NCBI GenBank assembly: GCA_046352935.1
Contig: JAXMGR010000011.1
Location: 62,001 to 126,000, forward strand
Length of the DNA stretch: 64,000 nt
Direction of reading: 5' to 3'
Source: CAYWMY01 sp046352935
GTDB taxonomy: Bacteria; Pseudomonadota; Gammaproteobacteria; Steroidobacterales; Steroidobacteraceae
Shown: piece by piece, positions 43,298-52,124 of the stretch
Layout of the letters: every line of letters starts with the position of its first letter
Numbering within the stretch: position 1 is the first letter of the stretch
The notes under the pieces: model-generated
The model's input: only the letters and a program-made list of their open reading frames with translations
Database searches by the model: none
What the model was told of the DNA's origin: nothing
Program-made: the position numbers and the translations under genes

Positions 43298-43803
43298 GCG
43301 GATCGCGGCTGGCACGCCGGCAGGCGCGGCACCATCGCCGCTACCGCGGCCGGAACGATCTGAACATCGTTCCGATGCTGGACGTCATGGTGATCCTGGT
43401 GTTCTTCCTGATCTTCACCGCCGTGTTCTCGCGGACGAGTATCTTGGAGCTGTCGCTGCCGGCGCCGTCCAGTGACCAGCCGCCCTTGCCGCCACAGCTG
43501 GAACTCGAGGTCATCGTGAGGCATGACTCCATCGCGGTCGCGGACCGGTCGTCCGGACCGTTGAAGGTCATCCCCGTTGCCGCGACCGGATACGACCTTG
43601 CGGGCCTCACCGAATTCCTCAAGGTGGTCAAGGCGAAGTTCCCGGACAAGACCGACGCCACGGTCCTGCTCGAACCGGACGTGAGCTACGACACCATGGT
43701 CCAGGTCATGGACGCGGTTCGCAGCTTCGAGGTGAAGCAGAGCGGTCAGGTCGTCCGGGGCGAGCTGTTTCCGCAGGTCGCGGTGGGGGACGCGCCGACA
43801 TGA
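43294..43803 (+). CDS. ExbD/TolR-family protein 1
   Basis: The 169-residue protein has a basic cytoplasmic N-terminus and a single membrane helix (NIVPMLDVMVILVFFLIFTAV) with the essential channel aspartate at Asp30. A periplasmic domain follows (LELEVIVRHDSIAVADR, FLKVVKAKFPDKTDATVLLEPDVSYDTMVQVMDAV), the usual TolR fold. The start is GTG 43294 overlapping the TolQ-like stop. It is one of two tandem ExbD proteins that share one TolQ-type partner, as in AglR-AglQ-AglS of Myxococcus. Confidence 0.9.
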   Translation: MSGSRLARRQARHHRRYRGRNDLNIVPMLDVMVILVFFLIFTAVFSRTSILELSLPAPSSDQPPLPPQLELEVIVRHDSIAVADRSSGPLKVIPVAATGYDLAGLTEFLKVVKAKFPDKTDATVLLEPDVSYDTMVQVMDAVRSFEVKQSGQVVRGELFPQVAVGDAPT

Positions 43804-44312
43804 CTTCGCTGCGGATGCGACAGCGCGGCCGGCGGCGGGGTGGGCGTGGCGCGGGTGGCGGTCACGGACCGCTGGCGCTCGTGCCGATGATCGACATGCT
43901 GACGATCCTCGTCGTCTATCTGCTGGTGCACGCCGCGGATTACGAGATCCTGCCCAATACGAAGAACATCGCGATCCCGCAGTCGGTGTCCGAGGCCAAG
44001 CCGCGGGAGTCGGTCACGCTGCTGGTCACGCGTGACACCGTGTACGTGAATGGTGCCGCGGTGGTGCCGCTGGAGGTCGTGCGGACCAGCGAGGGCAGCG
44101 TCGTCGAACCACTGGTCGTCGCTCTGCGGGGCGTGGGAGGCCGGGACATGGTCTCGGGCAGGACGGATCGCCGCGAGGTCACGGTGCTCGCGGATCGCGA
44201 GCTGCCCTACAGCGTGATGCGCCGGATCATGTCGAGCGCGTCGGCCGCCGACTACACGGCCGTGTCGCTCGCGGTCATCGAGAAAGCCCGCGCTGCCGCG
44301 GCAATCGGCTGA
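43800..44312 (+). CDS. ExbD/TolR-family protein 2
   Basis: The 170-residue paralogue has an Arg/Gly-rich N-terminus and one membrane helix (LALVPMIDMLTILVVYLLVHAA) with Asp32 at the channel position. The periplasmic part (ESVTLLVTRDTVYVNGAAVVPLEVV, REVTVLADRELPYSVMRRIMSSA) differs strongly from protein 1. ATG 43800 overlaps the previous stop (ATGA). Two different ExbD subunits suggest a heteromeric stator. Confidence 0.9.
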   Translation: MTSLRMRQRGRRRGGRGAGGGHGPLALVPMIDMLTILVVYLLVHAADYEILPNTKNIAIPQSVSEAKPRESVTLLVTRDTVYVNGAAVVPLEVVRTSEGSVVEPLVVALRGVGGRDMVSGRTDRREVTVLADRELPYSVMRRIMSSASAADYTAVSLAVIEKARAAAAIG

Positions 44313-44322
44313 CGCGATCCTC

Positions 44323-45240
44323 ATGGCCGCCGTCGTCGCCTATCGTGTCTTCGATCTCCCCTGGAGTCCGGTCGCCGGCGAGGAGCGGCGTTTCCGCAGC
44401 ATCCTGGGCGCCATCCTGCTGATCTTCGTCGCGGTCGGGGCCGTCATCCCGTTCATGCCCGTGCCGGAACGTCCGGCGACGCCGCCTGCACTGCCGGAGC
44501 GCATCGTGAAGCTGGTGCTCGAACAGCCGAAGCCGCCGCCGAAGCCGAAGGTCGAGCCGAAGGTCGAGAAGGCTCCGGTCACCGAGGTCTCTCCGGTTCC
44601 GAAGCCGGTGCCGGCCGTGCCGAAGCTCGACGCGCGCCAGCGTGCCGAGAAGGCCGGGGTGTTCCAGATCAAGGACGAGCTCGATGACCTGCGAGAGGTC
44701 GTCGATACCTCCCGTTTCGCGTCGACGCAGAATCTGAGCGGCAAGGTCGATGGACCCGGTCACGCGGAGCGTTCGTTGATCACCGCCGGCGTTGCGAGCG
44801 GCAGCCGCGGCATCAACACGGCGGCGCTGTCGCGAGGTTATGGCGCCGGCGTCGGTGCTCTGCGGGGACAGGTGAACACGCAGAATATGCCGCTCGCGAC
44901 CGAGTCCCGCTCCGGGGACCAGCCTCGTCGGTCGGGACCCGGCAAGAAAGCCGCGCGTACGCAGGAAGAGATCGAGCTCGTGTTCGATCGGAACAAGGCG
45001 GCCCTGTACGCCATCTACAGCCGTGCGCTTCGTGAGACCCCGGAGCTGCAGGGCAAGTTCGTCGTGCAATTGACCATCACGCCCGCGGGCGAGGTCGTGG
45101 AATGCCACGTCGTCTCGAGCGAGCTCGCTGATCCCGATCTCGAGCGCAAGCTCGTCGCGCGGATCCGCATGTTCCGCTTCGAGGCCAGGGACGTCGAAAC
45201 CATGACCGCGACGAAGCCGATCGAGTTCTTCCCCGCCTGA
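44323..45240 (+). CDS. AgmX/PglI C-terminal-domain energy transducer (TonB-like)
   Basis: The 305-residue protein has a cytoplasmic start, one membrane helix at about 27-46 (ILGAILLIFVAVGAVIPFMP) and a Pro/Lys/Glu-rich periplasmic rod (EQPKPPPKPKVEPKVEK). A flexible middle region precedes a C-terminal domain (IELVFDRNKAALYAIYSRALRETPELQGKFVVQLTITPAGEV, then RKLVARIRMFRF), which is the AgmX/PglI-type TonB-like fold. It would transmit force from the TolQ/ExbD stator to outer-membrane or TPR partners. It begins ten bases after ExbD 2 and closes the operon. Confidence 0.9.
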   Translation: MAAVVAYRVFDLPWSPVAGEERRFRSILGAILLIFVAVGAVIPFMPVPERPATPPALPERIVKLVLEQPKPPPKPKVEPKVEKAPVTEVSPVPKPVPAVPKLDARQRAEKAGVFQIKDELDDLREVVDTSRFASTQNLSGKVDGPGHAERSLITAGVASGSRGINTAALSRGYGAGVGALRGQVNTQNMPLATESRSGDQPRRSGPGKKAARTQEEIELVFDRNKAALYAIYSRALRETPELQGKFVVQLTITPAGEVVECHVVSSELADPDLERKLVARIRMFRFEARDVETMTATKPIEFFPA

Positions 45241-45392
45241 CCCGGTCTGCCCGGGCACCTGGCGCCGGGCACGACGCGCCGCGGAGCTGCATTATCGCGA
45301 TCGCGGCGGGGCGCGATCCCGGCGGGGCTTGGGGGTCGCCGCCCATCCGGCGTACCATTGCAGCCCGTTTTCCCGGCCCACAGGATCCCCCA

Positions 45393-45875
45393 ATGCACAT
45401 CGAGCGCGACCGCGTCGTCGTCCTTCATTACACGCTGAAGAACGATGCCGGAGAGGTACTGGAGGCGTCGCACGGGTCGGCCCCGATCGCGTACCTGCAC
45501 GGTCACGGCAACCTCGTTCCCGGGCTCGAGAAGGCGCTGGCCGGCAAGCGCTCCGGCGATGTCCTGTCGGTCGTCGTGCTTCCGGCGGAGGGGTATGGCG
45601 AGCGCAGTCCGGGCCTCGTCCAGGTCGTGGCGAAATCGGCGCTCAAGCTCGACGTCGACCCCGTGGTCGGCATGCAGTTGACCGCCCGCGGACCGCAGGG
45701 AGCGCGGGTTCTCACGGTCACGCAGGTCGGACGCGACACCGTGACGCTCGATGGCAATCACCCGATGGCCGGCAAGACACTCCATTTCGACGTCGAAGTG
45801 ACCGAGGTGCGCAAGGCAACGCGGGAGGAACTGGCCCACGGTCACGTCCACGGGGCCGGTGGCCACCAGCACTGA
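45393..45875 (+). CDS. slyD: FKBP-type peptidyl-prolyl isomerase, SlyD family
   Basis: The 160-residue protein has the FKBP half (VVVLHYTLKNDAGEVLEAS, HGHGNLVPGLEKALAGKRSGDVLSVVV), the inserted IF domain (GLVQVVAKSALKLD to GNHPMAGKTLHFDVEV) and a short His-rich tail (HGHVHGAGGHQH). SlyD proteins catalyse prolyl isomerisation, act as chaperones and bind nickel through the tail. The tail here is shorter than in Escherichia coli. The gene stands alone between the trans-envelope operon and ppc. Confidence 0.95.
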   Translation: MHIERDRVVVLHYTLKNDAGEVLEASHGSAPIAYLHGHGNLVPGLEKALAGKRSGDVLSVVVLPAEGYGERSPGLVQVVAKSALKLDVDPVVGMQLTARGPQGARVLTVTQVGRDTVTLDGNHPMAGKTLHFDVEVTEVRKATREELAHGHVHGAGGHQH

Positions 45876-45931
45876 GACGAAGCAGCGGAGGCGGGGACTC
45901 ACACTGTTCGAGCCGACCCCGCCGGCCACAG

Positions 45932-48652
45932 ATGGACCGACAGGACATCCACTTCCCTCCGAGCCAGGCGGCACTGCGTGACGACGTGCACGCCGTGGGT
46001 GGCCTCGTGGGCGAGGTGCTCCGCGACCAGGGTGGGGATGAGCTGTTCAGCCTCGTGGAGGGCGATCGCGTGGCGGCGATCCGGCGTCGCGCAGGCGACG
46101 AGTCCGGCGCTGCGGAACTCGCAATGCGCACCGCCGCAAGGTCCCCGGCGGTCGCGCAGGATCTGGTGCGCGCGTTCTCCACGTGGTTCCAGGTCGTCAA
46201 TCTCGCCGAGAAGGTCCATCGCGTACGCCGTCGTCGCAACTACCTGAACGATTCCGATCGTCCGCAGCCCGGCGGCATCGGCGACGCGATCATGCGCCTC
46301 AAGGTCGATGGACACTCGGCGGAGCAGGCGCTCGCATTGCTGCGCGACCTCACTCTCCGTCCGACGTTCACGACCCATCCGACCGAAGTCACGCGCCGCA
46401 CCATGCTGCGCAAACAGCAGCAGATCGCCTCCCTCATGATCGAGCGGCTCGATCCGTCGCAGACCCCGGACGAGCGGCGTCTCGTCTGGGAACGCGTGCG
46501 CATGGAGCTGACCTCGGGCTGGCAGACGGAGAACCACCCTCGCGAGCGACTGACCGTCGCGGACGAACGCGAGCACGTGCTCTTCTATCTCACCGAGGTC
46601 ATCTATCGGATCATTCCCGCATTCTACGAGGAGATCGAGTTCGCGTTCGAGCATGCCTACGGGATCGATCGCGCCGCGATGCCGCTGCCGATCATGCTGC
46701 ACTTCGGTACCTGGGTCGGTGGCGACATGGACGGGAACCCCGAGATCCATGCCAAGGCGATCCGGGAAACCCTGCATCGGCAGCAGAAGGTGATCATCTC
46801 GACGTATTACGATGAGTGCCTCGCGCTGGCCGACCGGCTGTCGCAGAGCGCGTCGCGCGTGGGTGTCTCGCGGCAGCTCGAGGGACGCATCGAGGAATAC
46901 CTGCGCCTGCTGCCGGGCACGCAGTCCATCGCGCCTGCACGTCACGATCGCATGCCGTACCGCCTCTTCCTGAGTCAGATCGCGGAGCGTCTGAAGACGA
47001 CCTACGACGGCAACCCGAACCAGTACGAGCACGTCGGGCAGTTCGAGGCCGATGTCCTGCTCGTCGCCGACAGTCTGCGCAACAACAAGGGGACGCACGC
47101 GGGGCTGTTCCCCGTCGAGCGGCTGTTGCGCCGCATCCGGACCTTCGGATTCCACCTCGCCACGCTCGACATCCGCCAGCATGCCGATGTGCACCGCCAG
47201 GTGATCGGCGAGGGCTTCGGCGATGCCGGCTGGGAACAGCGACCCGTGCAGGAGCGTACCGACGCGCTCGGTCGTGCACTGGAACGCGACCAGGGGCCGG
47301 TCTCGCCGCTCGGCGCCACGGGACGCCGCACGCTGGCCGTCTTCGAGGCCATGGTCCAGTGCCGGCATCGATATGGCCGCCGGGCCGTCGGCGACTACAT
47401 CGTCTGCGGTACGCGAGATCTCGACGACCTGCTGTCGGTGCTGCTGCTCGCGCGATGGGCCGATGTCACGGACAAGAAGACGGGGCAGGCGCCCATCGAC
47501 GTCGTGCCGCTCTTCGACACGGTTCCCACGCTGCAGCGATCGGCCGAAGTGATGCAGAGCCTCTTCGACGACCCGCGGTACCGGCGGCACCTGGAGTCGC
47601 GCGGGCGGCGCCAGACGGTGCTGGTGGGTTATTCGGACAGCAACAAGGGGAGCGGCATCGCCACGGCCCGGTTCGGGCTCTACCAGGCGCAGCGGGCGCT
47701 GGTCGAGGCGGCGGGAGCCAGCGACATCCGGCTCACGCTCTTCTATGGCCGCGGGGGTACGACGAGCCGGGGCGGCGGCCGCATCGACGCGCTGGTCCGC
47801 AGCACGCCCCCGGGCGCGATCCGTAACGAACTGCGCGTGACCGAACAGGGCGACGTGGTGAACAACAACTACGGCCTGCCGGTGATCGCTCTCCGGAACT
47901 TCGGCCGTGCCTTCCACTCGGTCGTGCTCGCGACGGCGGGCACGATGCGCCAGGGGCCGGGAAAGCCCCGTTTCCCGGAGTGCATGGCGACCGTCTCCGA
48001 GGCCAGCGAGAAACGCTATTCCGGTCTTCTCGCCGAGCCCGAGAGGCTGCACCGGTTCTTCCGGCAGGTGACGCCCATCGATGTCATCGAACGCATGCAC
48101 GTCGGCGCGCGCCCCGCGTACAGGCAGGGGCGTCACGATCTCGCGGGCCTGCGCGCGGTGCCGTGGGTCTTCGCGTGGACGCAGTCGCGTCATCTGCTGC
48201 CGGGCTGGTTCGGCATGGGCAGCGGGCTCGATGCTGCCGCGCGCATCCACGGCTCGTCGGCCCTGGCCGAGATGTACGGCGGCTGGCCCTTCTTCGCGAC
48301 GCTCCTCGACGACGTCGAGAGCCAGCTCGCGAAGGCCGATTCGACGATCGCCACGCTGTACGAAGCGCTGATCGAGCCGGAATTCCAGCCTTACGTCGAG
48401 GAGATCCACCGTGAATACGCGCTGACCTGCCGCTGGGTCACGTGGATCAAGGGGGAGGTGGACCTGCTGGACAGCGATCCCAATCTGCAGCGCGCCATCC
48501 TGCTGCGGGCCCCGTATCTCGATCCCATGCACCTGATGCAGGTCGACCTCCTGAAGCGATGGCGCGCTTCCGGGTGCGCGGACCATGAACTGCTGGACGC
48601 CCTGATGTCCAGCATTTCCGGAATCGCGCAGGGCCTGCAGTCAACGGGTTGA
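45932..48652 (+). CDS. ppc: Phosphoenolpyruvate carboxylase, divergent
   Basis: The 906-residue protein matches PEP carboxylase over its length: FTTHPTEVTRRT with catalytic His149, GTWVGGDMDGNP, YSDSNKGSG with the PEP-site lysine, and ELRVTEQGDVV. It would fix bicarbonate onto PEP to give oxaloacetate. Several normally fixed residues differ. LFYGRGGTTSRGGG has Tyr605 where E. coli has the catalytic His579 (FHGRGG). VNNNYG replaces IRFKYG. The C-terminus is QSTG in place of QNTG, altering the Asn that binds the allosteric inhibitor aspartate. ATG 45932 fits the family start. Activity or regulation may therefore be unusual. Confidence 0.9.
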   Translation: MDRQDIHFPPSQAALRDDVHAVGGLVGEVLRDQGGDELFSLVEGDRVAAIRRRAGDESGAAELAMRTAARSPAVAQDLVRAFSTWFQVVNLAEKVHRVRRRRNYLNDSDRPQPGGIGDAIMRLKVDGHSAEQALALLRDLTLRPTFTTHPTEVTRRTMLRKQQQIASLMIERLDPSQTPDERRLVWERVRMELTSGWQTENHPRERLTVADEREHVLFYLTEVIYRIIPAFYEEIEFAFEHAYGIDRAAMPLPIMLHFGTWVGGDMDGNPEIHAKAIRETLHRQQKVIISTYYDECLALADRLSQSASRVGVSRQLEGRIEEYLRLLPGTQSIAPARHDRMPYRLFLSQIAERLKTTYDGNPNQYEHVGQFEADVLLVADSLRNNKGTHAGLFPVERLLRRIRTFGFHLATLDIRQHADVHRQVIGEGFGDAGWEQRPVQERTDALGRALERDQGPVSPLGATGRRTLAVFEAMVQCRHRYGRRAVGDYIVCGTRDLDDLLSVLLLARWADVTDKKTGQAPIDVVPLFDTVPTLQRSAEVMQSLFDDPRYRRHLESRGRRQTVLVGYSDSNKGSGIATARFGLYQAQRALVEAAGASDIRLTLFYGRGGTTSRGGGRIDALVRSTPPGAIRNELRVTEQGDVVNNNYGLPVIALRNFGRAFHSVVLATAGTMRQGPGKPRFPECMATVSEASEKRYSGLLAEPERLHRFFRQVTPIDVIERMHVGARPAYRQGRHDLAGLRAVPWVFAWTQSRHLLPGWFGMGSGLDAAARIHGSSALAEMYGGWPFFATLLDDVESQLAKADSTIATLYEALIEPEFQPYVEEIHREYALTCRWVTWIKGEVDLLDSDPNLQRAILLRAPYLDPMHLMQVDLLKRWRASGCADHELLDALMSSISGIAQGLQSTG

Positions 48653-48694
48653 GCGCCAGCCGCTGCCGCGGGCGCCGACCGTCACCGAGTCACC

Positions 48695-50935
48695 ATGAAG
48701 AGCGCCGCCTCCCGCGACCTGTTTTCGTACCGCCGCTACTGGGCACACGAGCTCGGTCCCGCGCCGTTCCTGCCCATGTCGAGAGCCGAGATGGATGCGC
48801 TCGGCTGGGATTGCTGCGACATCATCCTCGTCACGGGTGACGCCTATGTGGATCTCCCGAGCTTCGGCGTGGCGATCGTGGGTCGCGTTCTGGAGGCCCA
48901 GGGATTCCGTGTCGGCGTCATCGCGCAGCCTGCCTGGCGTGATACGAGCGCCTTCGTGGCGCTCGGCCGGCCGCGCCTCTTCTTCGGCGTCACCGCCGGC
49001 AACATGGATTCCATGGTCAACCGGTACACGGCGGACCGCCGGGTACGCAGCGACGACGCCTACACACCGGAAGGCGCGGCGGGACGGCGCCCGGACCGTG
49101 CGCTGATCGTCTATGCACAACGGGTGCGTGAGGCGTTTCCCGACGTGCCGCTCGTCGTCGGCGGCATCGAGGCTTCGCTGCGGCGTATCGCGCACTTCGA
49201 CTACTGGTCGGAGGAGGTGCGGCGCTCCGTGCTGATCGACACCGGTGCGGACATCCTCGTCTTCGGCAATGCCGAGAGGCAGGTCTGCGAGATCGCGCAC
49301 CGCCTCGATGCCGGCGAGGCCGTTGATGCGATGACCGACATCCGCGGTACGGCGCTCATCCGGCGTGGACCGCGTGTGGACTGGATCGAGATCGATTCGA
49401 CGCACCTGGACACGCCGGGTCCGGTGGCCGCGCAGATAGTTCCCTATGTCGCGGAGCCCGATTCCAGGCAGGGGGCGCAGCACGGCGAAGGTGCCCGGCC
49501 GACGGAGCAGCCGCTCCGGTTCGTGCGTCGCGTGTCGAATGTGGATCGCGCACGCAGCGTCGTGCGGCTGCCGTCCTTCGAAGCGGTCAGGGGCGATGCG
49601 GTGCTCTATGCGCACGCCTCGCGGATCCTGCACCTCGAGTCCAATCCGGGCAACGCGCGCGCGCTCGTGCAGCGCCACGGTGAGGACGACGTATGGCTCA
49701 ATCCGCCGCCGCTGCCGCTGTCGACCACGGAGATGGACCGCGTGTACGAACTGCCCTACCAGCGCGTTCCGCACCCGGCCTATGGCGGTGCGCACATTCC
49801 CGCGTACCACATGATCCGCTTCTCCATCGCGATCCAGCGCGGATGCTTCGGCGGCTGCACGTTCTGCTCGATCACGGAGCACGAGGGCCGCGTGATCCAG
49901 AGTCGCTCCGAGGAATCCGTGCTGCGCGAGGTCGAGGCGGTCCGCGATCGTGTGCCCGGCTTCACGGGCATCGTTTCCGACCTGGGCGGACCCACGGCCA
50001 ACATGTACCGGCTCAATTGCCGTGATCCGGCCATCCAGTCCGTCTGCCGCAAGCCTTCCTGCGTGTATCCGGGCATCTGTTCCAATCTCGTCACGGACCA
50101 TGCGCCCCTGATCGGGCTGTACAGACGGGCGCGGGCCCTGCCGGGGATCCGCAAGGTGCTGATCGCCTCGGGTGTCCGCTACGACCTGGCGGTGCAGTCA
50201 CCCGAGTACGTCAGGGAACTCGCACAGCACCACGTGGGCGGGTATCTCAAGATCGCGCCCGAGGCCATTGCCGAGGGTCCGCTGTCGAAGATGATGAAGC
50301 CCGGCATCGGGACGTATCACCGCTTCAAGGAACTGTTCGACCGATTCTCGAAGGAGGCCGGCAAGGAGCAGTACCTGATTCCGTACTTCATCGCGGCGCA
50401 TCCGGGCACGACGGACCAGGACATGCTCGAACTCGCGCTCTGGCTCAAGCAGAGCGGTTTCCGGGTGGATCAGGTACAGGCTTTCCTGCCCTCGCCCATG
50501 GCCACGGCCACGGCGATGTGGCACTCGCGCAGGAATCCCCTGCATCGTGTCACGCGCACGAGCGAGGTCGTCTACGTGCCGAAGACGGCCGCACAGCGAC
50601 GCCTGCACAAGGCCTTCCTGCGTTACCACGACGCGGCCAACTGGCCGTTGCTGCGGGAGGCGCTGCGGCGCATGGGGAGAGCCGATCTGATCGGCAGCGG
50701 GCGCCATCACCTCGTGCCGGCGTGGCAGCCGGCAGGCAGGGGCTGCGGCAGGCCGGAATCCGGCCATCCGCGCTCCGGTCGTGCGTTGACCCAGCACACG
50801 GGACTGCCGCCACAGGCAGGAGGTGCTGCGGCGAGGCGTGGCAGCGGCGGCCGCTCGCCGGGCGGGGCTTCGACGTCTTCGCCGGGCAGGACACCGCCCC
50901 GGCCCGGGCGCCGGCCCGGCGGGCCCGCGAAGTGA
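48695..50935 (+). CDS. YgiQ-family radical SAM protein
   Basis: The 746-residue protein has the YgiQ N-terminal domain (CDIILVTGDAYVDLPSFGVAIVGRVLEAQGFRVGV, GGIEASLRRIAHFDYW). The radical SAM cluster motif is CFGGCTFC (Cys384, Cys388, Cys391), followed by ESVLREVEAVRD, GGYLKIAPEA and AAHPGTTDQDM. Its chemistry is unknown in bacteria. After about residue 670 comes a Gly/Pro/Arg-rich low-complexity tail, longer and more disordered than usual. Its stop overlaps the GTG start of the LOG-family gene by four bases. Confidence 0.93.
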   Translation: MKSAASRDLFSYRRYWAHELGPAPFLPMSRAEMDALGWDCCDIILVTGDAYVDLPSFGVAIVGRVLEAQGFRVGVIAQPAWRDTSAFVALGRPRLFFGVTAGNMDSMVNRYTADRRVRSDDAYTPEGAAGRRPDRALIVYAQRVREAFPDVPLVVGGIEASLRRIAHFDYWSEEVRRSVLIDTGADILVFGNAERQVCEIAHRLDAGEAVDAMTDIRGTALIRRGPRVDWIEIDSTHLDTPGPVAAQIVPYVAEPDSRQGAQHGEGARPTEQPLRFVRRVSNVDRARSVVRLPSFEAVRGDAVLYAHASRILHLESNPGNARALVQRHGEDDVWLNPPPLPLSTTEMDRVYELPYQRVPHPAYGGAHIPAYHMIRFSIAIQRGCFGGCTFCSITEHEGRVIQSRSEESVLREVEAVRDRVPGFTGIVSDLGGPTANMYRLNCRDPAIQSVCRKPSCVYPGICSNLVTDHAPLIGLYRRARALPGIRKVLIASGVRYDLAVQSPEYVRELAQHHVGGYLKIAPEAIAEGPLSKMMKPGIGTYHRFKELFDRFSKEAGKEQYLIPYFIAAHPGTTDQDMLELALWLKQSGFRVDQVQAFLPSPMATATAMWHSRRNPLHRVTRTSEVVYVPKTAAQRRLHKAFLRYHDAANWPLLREALRRMGRADLIGSGRHHLVPAWQPAGRGCGRPESGHPRSGRALTQHTGLPPQAGGAAARRGSGGRSPGGASTSSPGRTPPRPGRRPGGPAK

Positions 50936-51540
50936 GCGAAGACGGCGCAACGCTGGCGGCCGGTACCCGCGTCTGCGTGTACTGTGCATCGAGCAAGACC
51001 TGTGCGGCGCATTTCCACGAGGCGGCGTACGAACTCGGCCGGGACCTGGCCGGTGCGGGTCATACGGTCGTCTACGGAGGCGGCCGGGTCGGATCCATGG
51101 GGGCCCTCGCGGCCGGGGTGCTGGACGCGGGCGGTCGCATCGTCGGCGTGATCCCGCGCTTCATGCAGGATCTGGAATGGGGTCATGGCGGCCTTTCGGA
51201 GCTGCACGTCGTCGAGGACATGCGCACCCGGAAACACCAGATGCTCGCGCGCAGCGGCGCCGTCGTGGCACTGCCCGGCGGCACGGGAACGCTCGAGGAA
51301 CTGCTCGAAGCGCTGACGCTCAAGAGGCTCGGCCTGTTCTCGGGACCGATCGTGCTGGTGAACACCGCGGGCTTCTATTCACACCTGGTCGCGCTGCTCG
51401 AGGCTGCGATCGAACAGCGCTTCATGGATCCGCGTCACCGCGCGATGTGGCAGATGGTGTCCGGGCCCGGTGAGGTCATCGACGCCCTCGCCGGTTCACC
51501 CGGATGGGGGCCGGAGGCCAGGGAGTTCGCGGCGCTGTGA
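50932..51540 (+). CDS. LOG-family (TIGR00730-type) nucleoside-5'-monophosphate phosphoribohydrolase
   Basis: The 202-residue protein has a Rossmann-like fold with VCVYCASSKTC, VVYGGGRVGSMGALA, MRTRKHQMLARSGAVVALPGGTGTLEELLEALTLKRLG and FSGPIVLVN. The PGGTGTxxE motif and the Arg/Lys of RTRKH are the catalytic features of LOG proteins, which split nucleotide monophosphates such as cytokinin ribotides into base and ribose phosphate. Older annotations call it lysine decarboxylase, which is not supported. The start is the GTG overlapping the previous stop. Confidence 0.92.
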   Translation: MSEDGATLAAGTRVCVYCASSKTCAAHFHEAAYELGRDLAGAGHTVVYGGGRVGSMGALAAGVLDAGGRIVGVIPRFMQDLEWGHGGLSELHVVEDMRTRKHQMLARSGAVVALPGGTGTLEELLEALTLKRLGLFSGPIVLVNTAGFYSHLVALLEAAIEQRFMDPRHRAMWQMVSGPGEVIDALAGSPGWGPEAREFAAL

Positions 51541-51670
51541 GCGTGACCCGGGCCGGACCAGGCTCAGGCCCGGGCCAGGCGTCCTGGACGATCCTGTTTC
51601 AGGATGCAGTCCAGGGCCCGAGGCGTTACAGTCTCGGCCTGCTTTCCGGCCACCGATGTCGAGGACAGTC

Positions 51671-52063
51671 ATGAGTTCTGCCCAGGACCCGCGTATGGAC
51701 GCCACTCAGCTCTACCGCGAGGAGCTGATCACGGACCGCAAGATCGGCGCGATCCGGGTGCTCGTTCCGGTCACGGTGGATGGAGCCGTCGACCCCGCGC
51801 GGGAACAGCTCTTCGTCGGACAGGCGCAGGTGATGACGCCGATGGGTGCACTGCCCATCAGTTTCGAGATCCAGGCCAGGTCTCTCGGTGAGGCCGTCGC
51901 GGCCTATCCCGACGGACTTCGCAAGGCGATCGCCGAGACGGAGCGCGAATTGCAGGAGATGCGTCGTCAGGCCGCTTCGTCGATCGTGATCCCCGAGGGC
52001 GGCGCCGGTGCGCTGAAGGGCTTCGGCAGCAAGGGGCCGGGCGGCGGTCTGCAGATCCCGTAG
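51671..52063 (+). CDS. Conserved hypothetical cytoplasmic protein
   Basis: The 130-residue protein reads ...DATQLYREELITDRKIGAIRVLVPVTVDGAVDPAREQLFVGQAQVMTPMGALPISFEI, then a helix (LREA-type GLRKAIAETERELQEMRRQ) and a Gly-rich tail. No signal or membrane segment is seen. I do not know its function. It converges on cysNC with a strong hairpin between the two. Confidence 0.78.
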   Translation: MSSAQDPRMDATQLYREELITDRKIGAIRVLVPVTVDGAVDPAREQLFVGQAQVMTPMGALPISFEIQARSLGEAVAAYPDGLRKAIAETERELQEMRRQAASSIVIPEGGAGALKGFGSKGPGGGLQIP

Positions 52064-52071
52064 TGCTGCCC

Positions 52072-52103
52072 GTTCGCGGCGCGCGCATCGTCGCGCCGCG
52101 AAC
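52072..52103. terminator. Perfect 12-base-pair hairpin between convergent genes
   Basis: GTTCGCGGCGCG at 52072-52083 pairs exactly with CGCGCCGCGAAC at 52092-52103 around an eight-base loop. It lies between the hypothetical gene and cysNC, which converge. There is no T-run. Confidence 0.65.
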
Positions 52104-52124
52104 AGTCCGGCATCCCCCGGGGCG

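Noticed and set aside
44510..44640. Repeated PKP/VEP codons in the AgmX-type gene looked like a tandem DNA repeat.
   Set aside because: It is the normal Pro/Lys-rich rod of TonB-like transducers, not a separate repeat element.
45899..48586. An 895-codon open frame antisense to ppc.
   Set aside because: Shadow of the PEP carboxylase gene; low-complexity composition and no ribosome site.
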